From: Cavia porcellus
Lineage: Eukaryota; Chordata; Mammalia; Rodentia; Caviidae
Direction of reading: 5' to 3'
Assembly (NCBI RefSeq): GCF_034190915.1
Contig: NW_026947493.1
Location: forward strand, 41,224,501 to 41,288,500
DNA length: 64,000 bases
This document shows, piece by piece, positions 1-12,992 of the stretch. The translations under genes were made by a program, and so were the position numbers. The notes beneath the pieces are model-generated. The model was not told the DNA's origin. It made no database searches and was given only the letters and a program-made list of their open reading frames with translations. The number at the start of each line of letters is the position of its first letter. The stretch's first letter is position 1.

Positions 1-1814
1 CAATGTGATCTTGTGGTTGGAAGACACAATGGACAGTCCTTAAGGGGAGAAAGTCAAAATAACTAGAAAGCATTGATAACTGATACCTGATTCCAACCAT
101 TAAAGCTGAAAATACATAATTACTGCCTTGTGAAGCTGTGAAATGCTTTAGAGTAGGTATTGATGGAAAATCCTGGTTCTCCCATGCTCTGGCAGGCAGT
201 GTGAATGTGTGAGAGAAGTTCTGTGGTTTCTCATCCTTTCAGCTATTTGTACATCTCTTACGCTCCTCTGTCCTCAGTGACTTCTGTACTTCAGTCTCTT
301 GTTCTCCCTCCATCAGCTAATAGCACTTAATTTCATGACCAGCTCTCTTCAGCTTTCTCCTATAAAATCAAAAGTGGTTTTAGACATTTGTTTTGTTCCA
401 TTTTATTATTTGAGTTTTATTGAATTGTTACTAACATTTGAATAAAGGTGTTTTCACACTTAATTTCTGTTTATTTTGTTTTGGAATCTTTTATATTAAT
501 GTGTTGTTTTATCATCTCACTTTTTATTTCTTGCTTTATAGAATTCATGTAATTTCCTTGTGTCCTGAATTTATGTATTATCTCTAATTGAGTTTAATAT
601 TAAAATGATTCAAAAAAAGACTTATTTGTTCAAATAAGATGATGGGGTGCTTAAGTGATTATATAAAATTTCACGTTTCTATAAATTAATATGTTTATAT
701 TTGTGTTTTATAAAATAAAATATCTATTTTAAAGATTAAATAATAGATTCAGAATAGGTGGTGTATATGTCTATTAATTTTATCACTCAATTTTCTGTAT
801 CTCCATCTATCTTTCTTGGTCTTTTGCACAAAATTCCCTACCAGCATAGTACCTAATGGTCCTGAGCAGCAATGATTCTGGAATCCTATCATGTCACCTA
901 TCATGTATGGTGACCAATGTGGCAGCTAAAAAGCTAGGTATGCTAATGCTCCTTGTAATGACTTCAATCTCCTTAGCAAGGTGAAGTCCTAATATTTATT
1001 TATGCTCAAGGTCATTGACTTAGTCCTGACTTTTAAAACATCACAGCAAACAGAGTGCTTGATTTCTTAAAAATAATTGTAATATAATTATAAAAGTATG
1101 CTAATAACACATTTTTGAGAATAAAGCACTCCTGATTAAAATAATTACATGTGCATTATAAATGAATATATGTTTATTTAGTGTTGTGAGTGTGTGTATA
1201 TACATAAATCTGAGAATTCTGACTTTGCTACCGTGATTTTTCAGTGCATAACACAATATTTGACACATAGTCTCTCTTTTTTTCCTTCTGTTCTTCAGTC
1301 TCTTCCTTTTCTAATTCTTCTCTTATTTGGATGACAGTGGGAGTAACCAGATGCTATTTTGAGTTACAATAGTAAACTATTATTACTAAACTGTTATTAT
1401 AACCTCAGATAATTCAGAGGAAATAAGACAGAGACTCTCAATATCCTTAATCCCTAAGGTAATATATTGCAAAATAGTACAATATGTGAAACCAAGATAC
1501 TGAGACTGAGGCAGCCAAAATGCAGAAAGTATCGATGGCTCTGAGGGTCCCTAGGATGCCCTTACAGAGCTACACTCATTTGCCATCAATTCCCCACCTT
1601 TCTCAACCCTGAACTGCAATTAGTTTGTTGTTTCATTGCCTTTCACTTCAGTACGATATTTCATTTTCTATGAGACTTATTCTTTGACTCATTTATTTAC
1701 TGGTGTGTAGTGCAGTTTCTGACTGAGATTTTTCTGTTATCTTTGGTTACTAACTTGTTTTAATTTTTTTTTAAGAATTGACATGAATGTACACATTCAT
1801 AGGAAATAGTGTAA
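1..1814. other. Unassigned AT-rich DNA
   Basis: No convincing reading frame, RNA gene or recognisable repeat was seen here. The sequence is AT-rich with scattered T- and A-runs, as expected for old, decayed intergenic mammalian DNA. Confidence 0.5.
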
Positions 1815-2272
1815 TGATTAGCTTTTACATTGCTGTAACAAAATCCCTGACTTAAAGTAGAAAATGTTTATGTTGGATGATGTTTTTAGAAGTTTTGGTC
1901 CACAGACTCTTAGCCTCATCACTGTGGTGTGTGGCCAGGCAGAACACTGAAGAGAAGGGTGTAGGGAAGCCTTGCATCTCACTTCATAAATGGTCCGAAA
2001 GGGAACAGAGAACCAGTGAAGAAGGGGCCAGGGACCTGATATACTTAGCAAGGGCATATCCCGTGACCCAGTCCCTTTAACTCTATAGATCCCATTTCTG
2101 AAGGTCCCATTACCTGCCAGTACCTCATGAAGTTATGAATGCATCCACAAAGTCAGAGCCCTTGCAATCCAATAGCCTTCCTAAAACATCACCTTTGAGC
2201 ACTACTGCCAACATGGGGAGAAAGTCATCAAATTATGAGCTTTCAAGGGACATTTTAGACTTAATCATATAA
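1815..2272 (-). mobile_element. ERVL-MaLR solo LTR, antisense
   Basis: The left edge reads as the reverse complement of a MaLR LTR 3' end (tgctgtaacaaaatccctga), followed by the usual order of MaLR landmarks: a purine-rich middle part, then the 'ccaatagccttcctaaaac' stretch and an 'atggggagaaagtcatcaaa' stretch near the right end. The two short ORFs across it are shadows. Exact termini and subfamily cannot be fixed by eye, and no clean 5-bp target duplication was found. Confidence 0.7.
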
Positions 2273-2559
2273 CACACAATCTGGTATTTTAATGCATGTA
2301 TACAGTGTGTAATGATCAAATTGGTAAATGTCTTATCTGTCACTTCAAACATTTATCACCTTTTTTGTATTGGAAATATTCAAAATACTCTCATATAGCT
2401 GTTTTGAAATGTAACAAATTATTTTGCCTAGAGTCACCTTACTTGCTATAGAACACTAGACCAAATTCTTCCTATATGAGGCATATTTTTGTATGAGGTA
2501 ATTAATCTATTTTTATATCCTACCTTTCCCAGCCTCTAATAATACTTTTATATTCTCTA

Positions 2560-3480
2560 TTTCTGATAAGGAATTATTTATCTTTCATACAAACGCTACT
2601 GATTTCTAGTTGGATTTTTTTATTTGAAAACACTCCATATGATTTAGATTTTGACAATATTTTGAAGTTTGTTTTATAATCTAGGATATAGTGTGTTACA
2701 GAAATGTTAGTATACATCCATGGATCCTTGAAAAAATGTGTATTCTGTTGTGTACTCAGTGGAATGTTCTATGAATGTCAATGTTGATTATCATAATGAG
2801 TTGTATACCCTCTCTGGTACTCTAGAGTACTGCTAGAGTAACCAGCAGTTATTCTATCAACTGCTGAGAGAGGGATGTGTCAAAGTTTCCAACTATAGTT
2901 GGGAATTTTTATTTCTCCTTTAGATCTATCAGTTTTGTTTCATGTACTTTAGAGTTTTGTTGTCTGATGCATACACATTTAAGATTGCTGTGCTTTTTGG
3001 TGGACTGAGTCTCTCTCAATAATGTTCATGTCTCTTTCAGTTAACATTTTTTTTCCTGAAATCTTCATTTTCTGCTGTTGATACATCCATTTTAGTTTCT
3101 CTCAATTAATGTTCACATGGTCTAAATTTCCCTTTTTACTATCTGTTTGCCTCCATTATCATATTTGGAGTGAATATTTTATGGATAGAATATAGTTGAA
3201 TATTTTTGTATGTGAATCATTGGCATTGTTTACTTCCAGAATGTCTTTTAATTAGTATATTTAAGCAATTTATATTCAATTCATTTTAGCCTAAGTATTT
3301 GTTTAACTTTATTGCTTTTTCTCTTTGTTTCCCAGTGTTCTCTTTTTCCAATTTCCCTGTCCTTCACTTGAACATCTTTCAGTAATTCATTTTGATTTTT
3401 CCACAATATTTTTATTGCATCTCTCTCTATTTTGTTAGTGGTTGGTCTATATATGGTGTATAGATAATTTATAGTCAATT
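2560..3480 (-). mobile_element. Old LINE-1 fragment, antisense
   Basis: This stretch contains landmarks seen in antisense old mammalian L1 copies, for example 'gatctatcagttttgtttc' followed by 'atgtactttagagttttgtt' and 'gatgcatacacatttaag', and then a T-rich linker region. It is strongly decayed: the 65-residue minus-strand frame at 3281-3478 is the longest remnant. The assignment to L1 is good; the subfamily and the position within ORF2 are inferred. Confidence 0.7.
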
Positions 3481-3765
3481 AGGATTGTATGTTAAAAGTA
3501 AAAGTCCTTAGACCATTTAAATTTAGTAGTTTATTCGAACAAATAAATACAGATTGAAATAAAGTTCATGTTTTGATTCATAAGGAAACTCCCAGAAACA
3601 GAGCAGGTTCAGAGATATACAACCACCAAATGCGACCTGATGGAATACTATAAAACTAGCAGAAATGAGGTACATAAATTGCTTAACTAATTACAGCTTA
3701 ATTGGTTAGCTGGTTACAAAACCTCCTATAGTTACTTAAAACCACTCACAGCTTCTTAGTTGCCA
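3481..3765. repeat. Possible LTR fragment inside the old L1
   Basis: A segment containing 'tagtttattcgaacaaa', 'cagagcaggttcagagat' and a later 'ttaattggttagctggttac' interrupts the L1-like sequence. The phrase resembles the R/U5 side of some ERV LTRs read antisense, but I cannot name a family and saw no target duplication. It could instead be unique DNA. Confidence 0.25.
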
Positions 3766-4380
3766 TAATTGTGTCAGTCACTTTCCCTAATTAGTTCCCT
3801 TAATTTATTTCTTTCTAAACATTCTATTGATTTTGTCTCTCTAGACAACCTGACTAATAAAGCAACTTTGGGTAAGTACAAAGTTTTACCTTCTTTTATT
3901 CTCCCGTATCCTTCACAATTCATAGTATTATTGTGCCTACATACATTTAGAACCACATCAGAAAATGTCATAAGTTTGCTTTAACCATCAGCCATGATTT
4001 TGAAGGAGTGTCGATTATACTTATCCACATTTGGGTGTTTTATGTTCTTTCTTCATAATCTTCCAAGTTTTCTGTTACATAGAATCCTTTCTTTTTAGAA
4101 AACTTCCATTATAGATACTTTTAGTCAACAAATAATTTATTTTTTCCATTCATCAAAGAATTTTTGACTTCTTTGTCAGAGACATTTTCAGTGGACTAAT
4201 ATTACCAGTCTTTTATAAATGTACAATTCTAATATACTTTTGGCTTTCATTGATTGTTCTTTTCTCATTGAGTTTGATACGGTTCTTAGTATGATAAATG
4301 ATTTCTGATAGAAATTTGGACATTTTGAATATCATTAAACTTCGTGTTTTACTTAAACTTTGTATTTTATTTTGCTTCCT
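3766..4380 (-). mobile_element. Probable continuation of old antisense LINE-1
   Basis: The T-rich strand bias and wording resemble the preceding L1 fragment and resume after the inserted-looking segment at 3481-3765. Decay is heavy and no conserved ORF2 motif can be read, so this is a contextual assignment. Confidence 0.35.
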
Positions 4381-6760
4381 TTGTCACTGCGCCAGCGATC
4401 AATGAAAAGGACCCTGCTTCATATGCCACTTGAGGGTAAAACTCCAGTTTCCCCCCTGCTCTCCATTCACTTCTGAAAAGCAGGGATGGTTTGCTACAGC
4501 TGGTAAGCATGGGAGTCCTAGTTCCCCTTGAACACCCACTAAAACCTTCCTGGTTGAGAAGGGTAAAAGTGCCTGGTTACTGGTCTCCCATGACCCCCTG
4601 AAACCTGGAATTTAGGGTAGTATTCCTGATGTGGTCTTCCCAATCACTCAGGAAGGGAAGGACCCATTGTCTACTGAGGATGAGCATTCTGACTCCTTCC
4701 TCCACCTTTTCTGATACCAGCCTTCTGGCAACATTCATGCACCTTGCAGGAGCCTGGCAAGTGCGTAAGCGCTCACTTTTCTCTCAGTCTCTGGTGACAC
4801 AGAGTTGGCTTGAGTCACAGTTTTTCTGGGTTATTTGGCTGGGTAGAATGATTATTACATAAAGGTGTCCTGTTTTTGTAATCTGTCTCTTTCCTGATCC
4901 TTTTACTACCAAAAGAAGGCTTTTGTTTTGAGTTTTATTTTACTCTTTCTCATCTGTTTTTCCTGTCTTCCTTACCTCCCTCTCATCTTTCCCCATCGCT
5001 TTTTCTTCGTTCTTCTCACTCTGTGTAACTCCTCCTCCCAGAGATAGTTTGCTTTTACAGCTTCTGTCCTTAAATTTCAGTCTCCGGATTCATCGATCTT
5101 CAGACCACAGGGTTTATACCAGCTGCACTTGGAGCTTTTAGGCTTTTGGTCTTAGATTTAGGTTGCATTATTCATTTCTCTGCTGTTAGGCTTCTGCTTT
5201 CTTTATGGTTAATTTTACTGACCTCCTTATCCCTGTATCTTGCATCTGACCATAGTGATTTTGAGCCTTTGTGATTATGTGATCTAACAATTCCTCTCTA
5301 ATATGTATATTCTATTTGTTCTCACTGTAGAAGTCTATTTATACATAATTGTTTCATGTATTATGCCTGAGTCTTTAGTTGTATTTAGCAGGAAAAAGAG
5401 GAACGTATGACTACCTCATTTTCTTGCAAATGGAAATTTTGCTATAGGATTTTACTTTTACTTTTTAAAACGTTTAATAGGTATATTGGTGAAATGTGTT
5501 GCTTTTTATTTAGCGTTGTTTTAATAATACTACAATGAAACTATCCCTAAATTTAGGACCTCAAAAATCTCACATCTTCAGATTGGCTATATATTACTTG
5601 ACCAAAGCTAATTTCCAGATTATAAACTCTCATGTGCTATTTGCGATACTGTTGAAAACACATGTCTCTCCTCTTCTTGCAGCAGTAGATCTTGGGATAT
5701 ATGGAGTGTTTAATGTGTGTCATTGAGAAGATCAGCTGAAAGAGTAGACACTAGCTGAAGGTACATTCATTCCATCTCATCAGAGCCCACAAGACATACA
5801 AGGCCTCTGATTATATCTTGTTTACTGACATTTCATTGAAGCAAAAGACTCACATGGTCAAATCCAATATCAGTGAAATATCGGGTATCTCCCTGCATGC
5901 AGTGGAAAGTGGGGAGTTGTGATTTATAGACAGTAATACAAAGTGTCACTTTATAACCTTGTCCCAATGATAAAAGGAAAGAAAATTAGCTCATATACAC
6001 TTTACAAATGTATCAGGATCTTTTCTGGTTTTTTATTAACCTTGTTTAAAATACTTGACAAGTCTCCTCATCTTTGCACCTGAATTGACCACTTACCGGC
6101 TATTTTCTGACCTTTCCTCTCCTATTTAGTTTCAAAACATCTTCTTCAAGTTTTGCTGCCTCCAGTTCAGTGAAAGCACCTTTTTTCCTACCTTTCTATG
6201 CAACCAAATAAAAAAACTTATTTCTTGGTGACCGTAAGAGTGTGTACAGGTGTATTTACCCATTATCCCTATAGCAGTACCACCTTTCTAAACTTCCATT
6301 TTTTACTTTAACTGTTATGGAAATACTGTGATCAGGATGTTCTACTGTAAAGAACATCCACATGTTTGGGTTGAAAAGTTTGGAGATGTGAGGAAGTGTA
6401 CTTTGTTTTCAGTGTGAATGTGTTTTGTTGGAATATGTTTATATGATGCTAAAAAGAATCCTAGAATCCTTATATCAAAATTTTCTTTTTCTTGTGCTCT
6501 TGCACATTTCCTGTATTGCTGTTCATTTAACCCTACATATTTAAAAGATTTTCTCTAATTTGAGATTTTATAAAACTTACAACATCAAAAAGTTACAGGA
6601 AAGCACAACACTTGGTATTTACCTCTTGTTTTTCATAGATTGTTTTCAAGGGGCCAGTCAGGAGTCCTTCCAAGGTTATCTCTCCTGGGCTACAGTGGAC
6701 TGATAATACTGATCTTACTAGACTGTAAAGAAGGTTGCATGAAATGATTCATTTTTAAAA
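4381..6760. other. Unassigned DNA, possibly old L1 5' material at 4.4-4.9 kb
   Basis: 4381-4870 is less AT-rich than its surroundings and could be the 5' region of the preceding antisense L1, but no diagnostic motif was seen. The rest holds no coherent reading frame over about 65 codons and no repeat I recognise. Confidence 0.35.
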
Positions 6761-7775
6761 ATAAATTTTTATCTTTTATCAAGTGTTTGTTGTATATATT
6801 ACTAAGATTCAGTACGATATTTCCATGCCTGCATACAATGCCAATCACTCTATCCTTAAACCTATACCTATACCTTTTAGAATCTGGTAATCACTATTGT
6901 ACTTTCAGGTTAATTTTTTAAAGTTTCCATGTATGAGATAGAACATGTAGTGTTTGTCTTTTTCTATCCAGTGTATATCACATAACGTAATGTCCATCAT
7001 TTCTATCCATTTTGTGCAAATCACTTTTTATGGTTGAATAACAGTGTGCTGTGTGTGTATATATACTAGACTCCATATATAGTATTATATAATTTTTATA
7101 TATTTTTATATGTAGAATGCACAGTATTTTATTTATCTGTTCATTTGTTGATTAGTACCTAGGTTGACTCCAGATCTTAGATATTGTAAATAGTACTGTT
7201 ATGAATATATAGGTCTCTCCTTGGTATGCTGATTGATTGCTGGATCATATGGTAATTTTATTTTATTTGAGAGTTTTTACTTATTTGCTTGTTTTTTTAG
7301 AAATCTTCATATTGTTCTCCATAATATTTATGCTAATTTATATTCCCACCATCGATGTACAGTATAATAATTCCTTTTTCTCCACATACGGACTAAAACA
7401 AGACATTGCTTTGTCATTTTGTTTTTCATTTCCGGAATGTCTAAGAATACTGAATGTATTTTCATATATTTGGCCATTTGTATTCTATCAGTAAGTGACT
7501 ATTTAGATCATTTCTCCATTTAGTTTTATTACTTTATATAATTGTTCAGAGCTTTTTGTTCTGTATGTATTCTGTATATTAATTCTGCCAGATGAATAGC
7601 TGCCAAGTATTTTCTCCCATTTTGTACACTGATTCATCATTCTGTTGTTTCTGTTGCTGTACAGAAGCTTTTTAGTGTGGTAAATTCCACTTGTTGAATT
7701 TTGCTTTTGTTTCTTGTGTCTTGGGGTTTATGCTGAAAGTCAATGCATGTACCAATATCTTGGAAGGTTGCTTCT
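6761..7775 (-). mobile_element. Old LINE-1 3' portion, antisense
   Basis: Landmarks of an antisense L1 3' end appear in the expected order: 'tttttatggttgaataaca', 'ttgttgattagtacctagg', 'attgctggatcatatggt', 'atattcccaccatcgatg', 'tctccacatacgg', then 'gtacagaagctttttagtg' and 'ccacttgttgaattttgc'. These correspond to the 3'UTR and the C-terminal end of ORF2. Many substitutions and stops mark it as old. Confidence 0.85.
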
Positions 7776-8190
7776 CCTTCATTTTGAAGAATACTGTTGC
7801 TGGTATGCTAGTATATAGTAATCTTTGTTGGAAGTTATTGTCTTTGAATATTTGGACTCATTACACACAGTATTTACCTGGCCTGTAGTGTTTCTGCTGA
7901 GAAGTCTGTTGTTAATTTAATGGGACCGAGCTGAAAATGTGACTCGGTATTTTTTTCTTGCAGTTTTAAAAGTTGTTTCCCCTGTACTTTTGGAAGTTCG
8001 GCAATAATATGCTGTGTTAAATGTCTTTTCTTGTAATATGTATTGGGGTTGTATAAGCTTCTTATGTTTAAATGTATACACTTTCTCCAAAATTAAGGAT
8101 TTTTTCTTCTGTTGTAGGCTTTCTGTGTCCTTAATCTTCATTGCTTTCAGTCCTGGCATTGGTTTGGATGTGTTTGTGACTGGCCTTGCC
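7776..8190 (-). mobile_element. Old LINE-1/HAL1 ORF1-like segment, antisense
   Basis: The text runs from 'attttgaagaatactgttgc' through 'ggcctgtagtgtttctgctg' and 'agaagtctgttgttaattt'. This is the usual antisense signature of the ORF1 C-terminal region of old L1/HAL1 elements. It directly follows ORF2 C-terminal sequence, so most of ORF2 is absent between the two pieces. That could be a HAL1 copy, an internal deletion or two adjacent insertions. Confidence 0.6.
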
Positions 8191-8744
8191 CTGGGCCATA
8201 GTCGACTAGCTCCCTGACCTTCTGTTTCTCCATTTCCCTTGATGTCACAGAGCCTGTCTTCTGCAGTACAGAGTGCCCATCAGGCACTCTTCCGATCCAA
8301 GTTCTGTTCTAGAGTCACCTTCCCTGAGTCAGTGTAGTGGAAGGTATGTGAAGTCCCAGAGATGGGAATGTGATATAGGCGAGTTTCTGACTCCTGACAG
8401 CAGTTATCATCTGGAAATGGCTCCCAGCTATAGTACCTGTGTGTTTACTGAGAGATACAGTAAAATACTTTTCAAAAACAAAGCTACCATATACATCTCA
8501 GGTTACTTATCTAGGTGAGCTGCAAGCCCATAAATATTGAGAGGGTTTCCGGTATCTGGGATTACCAGCATCAGTGCTAATGGTCAGCTCTATTGCTTTT
8601 ACGGGCTAAGGGAAGGCTCCCCTCCCTCAGTGGTGAAGCAAAAGTAGCAGATGCCAAGAAATTTTGTTTCTCTTAGTATGTTATTTCTCATCTCTCTGAC
8701 TCTTATGAGGTTCCAGGTTGATACATAGTCTCAACTTGAGAAGT
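8191..8744. other. Unassigned DNA between L1 and LTR
   Basis: Moderately GC-richer than its surroundings and possibly still part of the old L1 5' region read antisense. No motif decides this. The 81-codon frame at 8273-8518 resembles no family I know. Confidence 0.3.
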
Positions 8745-9069
8745 CTAGAAGCTTAACTAAATAACTCGGTGGGGAGACAAGGTCCTCATTTTGCAAACAT
8801 CTTGACTTAGTGAAAGAGGGCACAGAGATGGTGTGTTGTACTCACCATGGGTAGATTGCACACAGTATAAAGGAAGGAAAGAGGCTTGTTCTCCCGTTTT
8901 GCTCTTGGCTGCCTTTGCTGTTTTCCGCTGCCTTGAACTGTTGCTCCTCACCTTGCCAGCCTTCCTTGGAATCAGCTGATGACAAACTGAAACCTTCACA
9001 AATGTGAAGTAAGTAAACCTTTCTTTCCTTAATTTTGGGCATTGAATATAGAGAAAAGTAACTGAGACA
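8745..9069 (+). mobile_element. ERVL-MaLR LTR 3' part, sense
   Basis: The end of this segment carries the canonical MaLR LTR 3' signature: 'gctcttggctgcc' upstream, then 'gtaaacctttctttcctt', and a terminus reading 'agaaaagtaactgagaca'. This matches the ORR1/MT-like rodent LTR form with a degenerate polyadenylation region. The 5' limit is uncertain. The 105-codon minus-strand frame across it is a shadow. Confidence 0.75.
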
Positions 9070-10084
9070 GTCACTCACATCAAAATGTGGTTATACACTT
9101 GCTACATTGGTTCTTTGTGAAGGAAGTGAGTGTTTGAGACCTCTGTTTTGCCATCTTTAATAGTGTCAATGTGATGAATTTTAAATTCCTCTTGAACAAT
9201 TCCGTGTTCTCCCAGTTTTTCAAATATACAAATTGAACTGAAGGGGAAATGATAATTTTCTATATTTATTCTTATGCTAAGTTCTGATCAAATACATTGG
9301 GAAAAAATGAAGATCATTAAACAGCTGGAATGATTTACTTTTTGCATTTATTGGTTGAAGTGATTTCCATTTATTGGTTGAAGTTCATGAAGTTGGATCT
9401 TCCTTGGGTCTATTTGTTGTATTGTACCAAACATTTCATTAGGCGTTGATTAAAGGGTAATATTTCCAGCACCCATTTGTCTAGCCATAAGCCTTGGTTT
9501 CATCTCCTTTGTATGCTTTTAAGATGGGAATTATGCATTTTTATACATTACAATGGACTCACAACTCACAGTAAAAACAAATTTTTTACTGTGAAGATGG
9601 AAACCATTTCATAATTGTTTCTATGCTGTTCAAAAATTAAAAATGTTTACTATATTATTATAAGTTCCAAATTTAAAATATGTTGATACTATTTAATAAA
9701 AATATTTCTATTTTTATTTTAGATTTTCTTACATATACATATATGAATACATATATGAACATACATTTGAGGGATTGTCAGACATTTTCCAAGTATCTTA
9801 TAATAAAATAGTTCTAAGTCATGCAAACTGTAAAAGAAGGATCCCAGATCTGGCTTTCTAGTTATGTGTCCTTGGAGGATATTCTTCATATTTATGGACC
9901 TGCCAGTCCTCACTGCTGGATTGAGTAAAATTAATGTTTCAAGTTTTTGCAGTATTAAATTACACAGATCTCTAGTATATCTTCCAAGTCCCTGTGTAAT
10001 AGGTAGAAAATGTCTGCTCACAAAAGATGTTCTTATTTTACATTACCTTCTATAGAAAAAAAGACTTTATAGATATAACTAGAG
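9070..10084. other. Unassigned DNA with a short tandem duplication
   Basis: No repeat family was recognised. At about 9347-9384 the phrase 'catttattggttgaagt' occurs twice with a few bases between, a small local duplication. The remainder is AT-rich with a short (AT/CA) stretch near 9730-9770. Confidence 0.4.
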
Positions 10085-10447
10085 TAAGATTCATAATGGA
10101 GAGGTTATGCTAGATTATCTGGGTATGTCCACAGTGATCTCAGAGGCCCTTACAAGAGAATTAAGAACATAGGCAAATGAGAAGTAGATGCAATGACAAC
10201 AGCACAGGTCAGGGGACATCATTATTTGCTTTCAGGATGGCAGAAGGCCACAACTAAGGCATGGAAGCAGTCTCTAGAAGCTGGTAAAGGTAAAGGATGC
10301 ATTCTCTCCAAAAGCTTCTCAGTCGGGTTGACATCTTGGTTTTAGTCCAAAGAAATTGCTATGAACAATAAATTTATACTTCTTTAACTCACTAGAACGT
10401 TAGTAATTTGTTATTTGTTATATTGGCAATAGGAAACTGACAGAGGC
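10085..10447 (+). mobile_element. MLT1-type MaLR LTR, sense
   Basis: Successive MLT1 LTR landmarks are readable: 'gattatctgggtatgtcc', 'aggcccttacaagagaa', 'atggcagaaggccacaac', 'gcagtctctagaagctgg', 'gacatcttggttttagtcc', 'caataaatttatacttctt' (polyadenylation region) and the terminal 'ggcaataggaaactgaca'. The order and spacing fit a nearly complete LTR. This family is older than the MT/ORR1-type LTRs elsewhere in the window. Confidence 0.9.
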
Positions 10448-11609
10448 CTGTCATTTGTGCCTGTAAACATTCTCTTGTGATCCTAGGCATCCACTCTCCA
10501 TCTCTGTTTTTGACCCTAGGTTCTGTGTGCTTTAGCTTTACATTTCTTGATTCCGTTACGAATGTTTCTTACTTGCTCCTCTTTGTTCTTATGCACAAGT
10601 TCCTTTCCCTCTCTCCCTTATAAATAATGGTCTTTCCTTCTCTTCCCCTGACCTTCCTGAGCAAAATATCTCTATCATGTACAGTAAAAAGAAGAAAGTT
10701 TTTTTCTGTATGTTGTCTATAGCTGGCTGCCTTCAAACCTGCCAGCTAAAACAGTATCTGCTATCACCTCCTTAGAAGTACAGTGGATGGTCGGTGAAGA
10801 TGTATCTTATTTGACTTGGGCTTTCCCTTTCTCCTGGTACAACAACTCAGTTTCTTGGTGAAAATCAAACTTGACAAGTCATATCCATACTCTCAATCAG
10901 ACCAACTGCTTTTTACACTCCTCAGTGCATAAACCAGGTAGGATAGGAAGATAGAGGAAACATTTCAGAGACTGGGACCACAATGAAGAAGGAAAGTGTC
11001 AAAAGAAATGAAGGTCTGGGAGATAGTGAGTAAGAAACCAAGCAGAGATATTATTTTAAAAATATGAGTTCTTAAAGGTCAAGTTGAATGAAAGAGGACC
11101 AGGTCACATAATGGGGAGGCTATACAGATAACTAAGTCAAAGGGCATGGGCTCTGCTGTTTGAGGTTGCCATGAAACAGGTCCAGTGTACAACAATTAGT
11201 TGATACATTGAAGGACAATTGCATTTTTTCAGCCAATTTCTGATGGCTTCTTCCTCATACCTTTTGGGCACTTGCACAAAAACCACTGCAATGCTTCTCA
11301 GTATCCAAAGTATGCTATAGTTTTACCCTAAGGTATGTATTTCATTTCTCCATAAGGTCTGTATTAATATGATAAGAGCATTGCTAAGAATAAGACAAGA
11401 GATTTAACCTTCTGATAAATAGATCAATAAAAACTCATCTTCACCTAGTATGCAAACATTTGGAAACAATGGTTTGGAAGAGTGATATACTCAATGAGGT
11501 ACAAACAATAAATATTTTCTTTTACAGCACTGCCTGCCACTGTGCTGTTATAAATCTTCAGATTTTTTAAATGGCATCTACCACAACCCTTACAAGTTGT
11601 CACCTTTAT
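10448..11609. other. Unassigned DNA
   Basis: Contains pyrimidine-rich stretches near 10560-10650 and otherwise unremarkable sequence. No gene or repeat was recognised. Confidence 0.45.
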
Positions 11610-11622
11610 GCACAGAAATTTC
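11610..11622. repeat. Target-site duplication, left copy
   Basis: The 13 bases gcacagaaatttc here are repeated exactly at 14722-14734, on the far side of the half-L1 element. This fixes both ends of the insertion. The adjoining T-run is the antisense poly(A) tail. Confidence 0.9.
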
Positions 11623-12992
11623 TTTTTTTTAAAATTTTATTTAAGAAGAAAAAAAAGCAGAGAAAGGGTACAAGTTATACAGATTTACAGAAAAAATACA
11701 CAGTAGGAAATCACTAGTTAATGGATTACATATTGTCATCTTAGAAATAATTGTTCAAGTCACAAAGTTAAAGCTTGTAAAGTAGACATTCCAACAGTGA
11801 GACTGCAAACAGTTCTGTTCAATGATCCAATAAAACTCAGTGATAGCATTTTCTATCTTATACACTTAAACATACATGCAGTTATATCATTTAGGGCACT
11901 TTCTTTTCCTCTCTTTAGTACAATGACAATTACACATTTTGGGTTTTGTTACTCCCACAGTTTTTATTACTTTTTTGGAAGGGAGTAGAACCAAATGTGA
12001 CATAACAGAACAGAGTCAATCAAATCAAAAGGGTGGACATAATAGATAATGTAAAAGCATAATACAAGGTGTTCAATAATGGTTACCATAATGCCTCCCG
12101 CTATCTCTAATAGAATTGCCTATATCATCAGTTATAATAAAATTGAACAAAACAGTAAAGAACAAAACTGACAAAACCAAAACATTGGAGACATTGTAGG
12201 TCTTCAAAAGTAGATAAAAGTCATCGAGAATGGGCATCATAATGAATCTCACTATCTTCACAGCTGTTGCCTAAACTTTCGAACCTAGTACTATCAAGCA
12301 AAGCAGAATAGGGGGACATCAGTCAAAAACAAGATGGTGAGAGTAATACAGGGCTTTAAATCAAGATAATGGAAAGTCAAAGTGGGTTGCTATAATATAT
12401 CCTGCTATTTTTATTTATTTTTCCCTTAATTAAAAGGATAAAAATAAAAAGTAAATAATGGAGTGGAGATTGAGATAAAAGAGGGCATAACAGCAAAACA
12501 GTGCAGATCAAAACGTAACCATTTAAGCAGAATAGTGTTTCACCACAAGATAATCCTGACATAAAAGTAGTTACCATATTGTCTCTTTCCTTGAAATCCT
12601 TGAGTACAACTTCGTATATTGTAGCATTAAATATATCAAAACAATGTAAAACCATTTAAGAGAATAACAGAATTACAGGGTATTTAGAATCAACTAGCAG
12701 AAAATGAACAATGGTTTCTGTATAATCTCCTTGTCTTTAAAAGTTTTTGCTTATACTATCATACATAATAAAATCCAATAAGATACAACCTGTTTAGACC
12801 AATGGAGACAAAAGGACAAAAGTTTGATGAGACTTCAAAACAAGATGATACTAAATCAGTATTACCTATTAAGACGACATTTTCTCCAAAATAGCTGTTC
12901 CTATCATCCAATCTTCTCTGCCTCATTTCTGTTGAGCTCTTTTTCTGTCATTAGTTGTCAGTTTGTCTTCTTCATTTTGTTCTCTGCTCCAT
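11623..12992 (-). repeat. Half-L1 3'UTR with tandem units
   Basis: Read on the minus strand this is the same 3'UTR as in the younger L1 at 37338-43977, including degenerate 140-180-bp units (examples at 12580-12660 and 12070-12250), the A-run followed by 'gtaataaaaactgtgggag', and the terminal part. It ends in an AATAAA-like motif before the poly(A). Plus-strand frames across it (such as 11797-11988) mirror a minus-strand frame at 43609-43824, confirming the homology. Confidence 0.85.
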
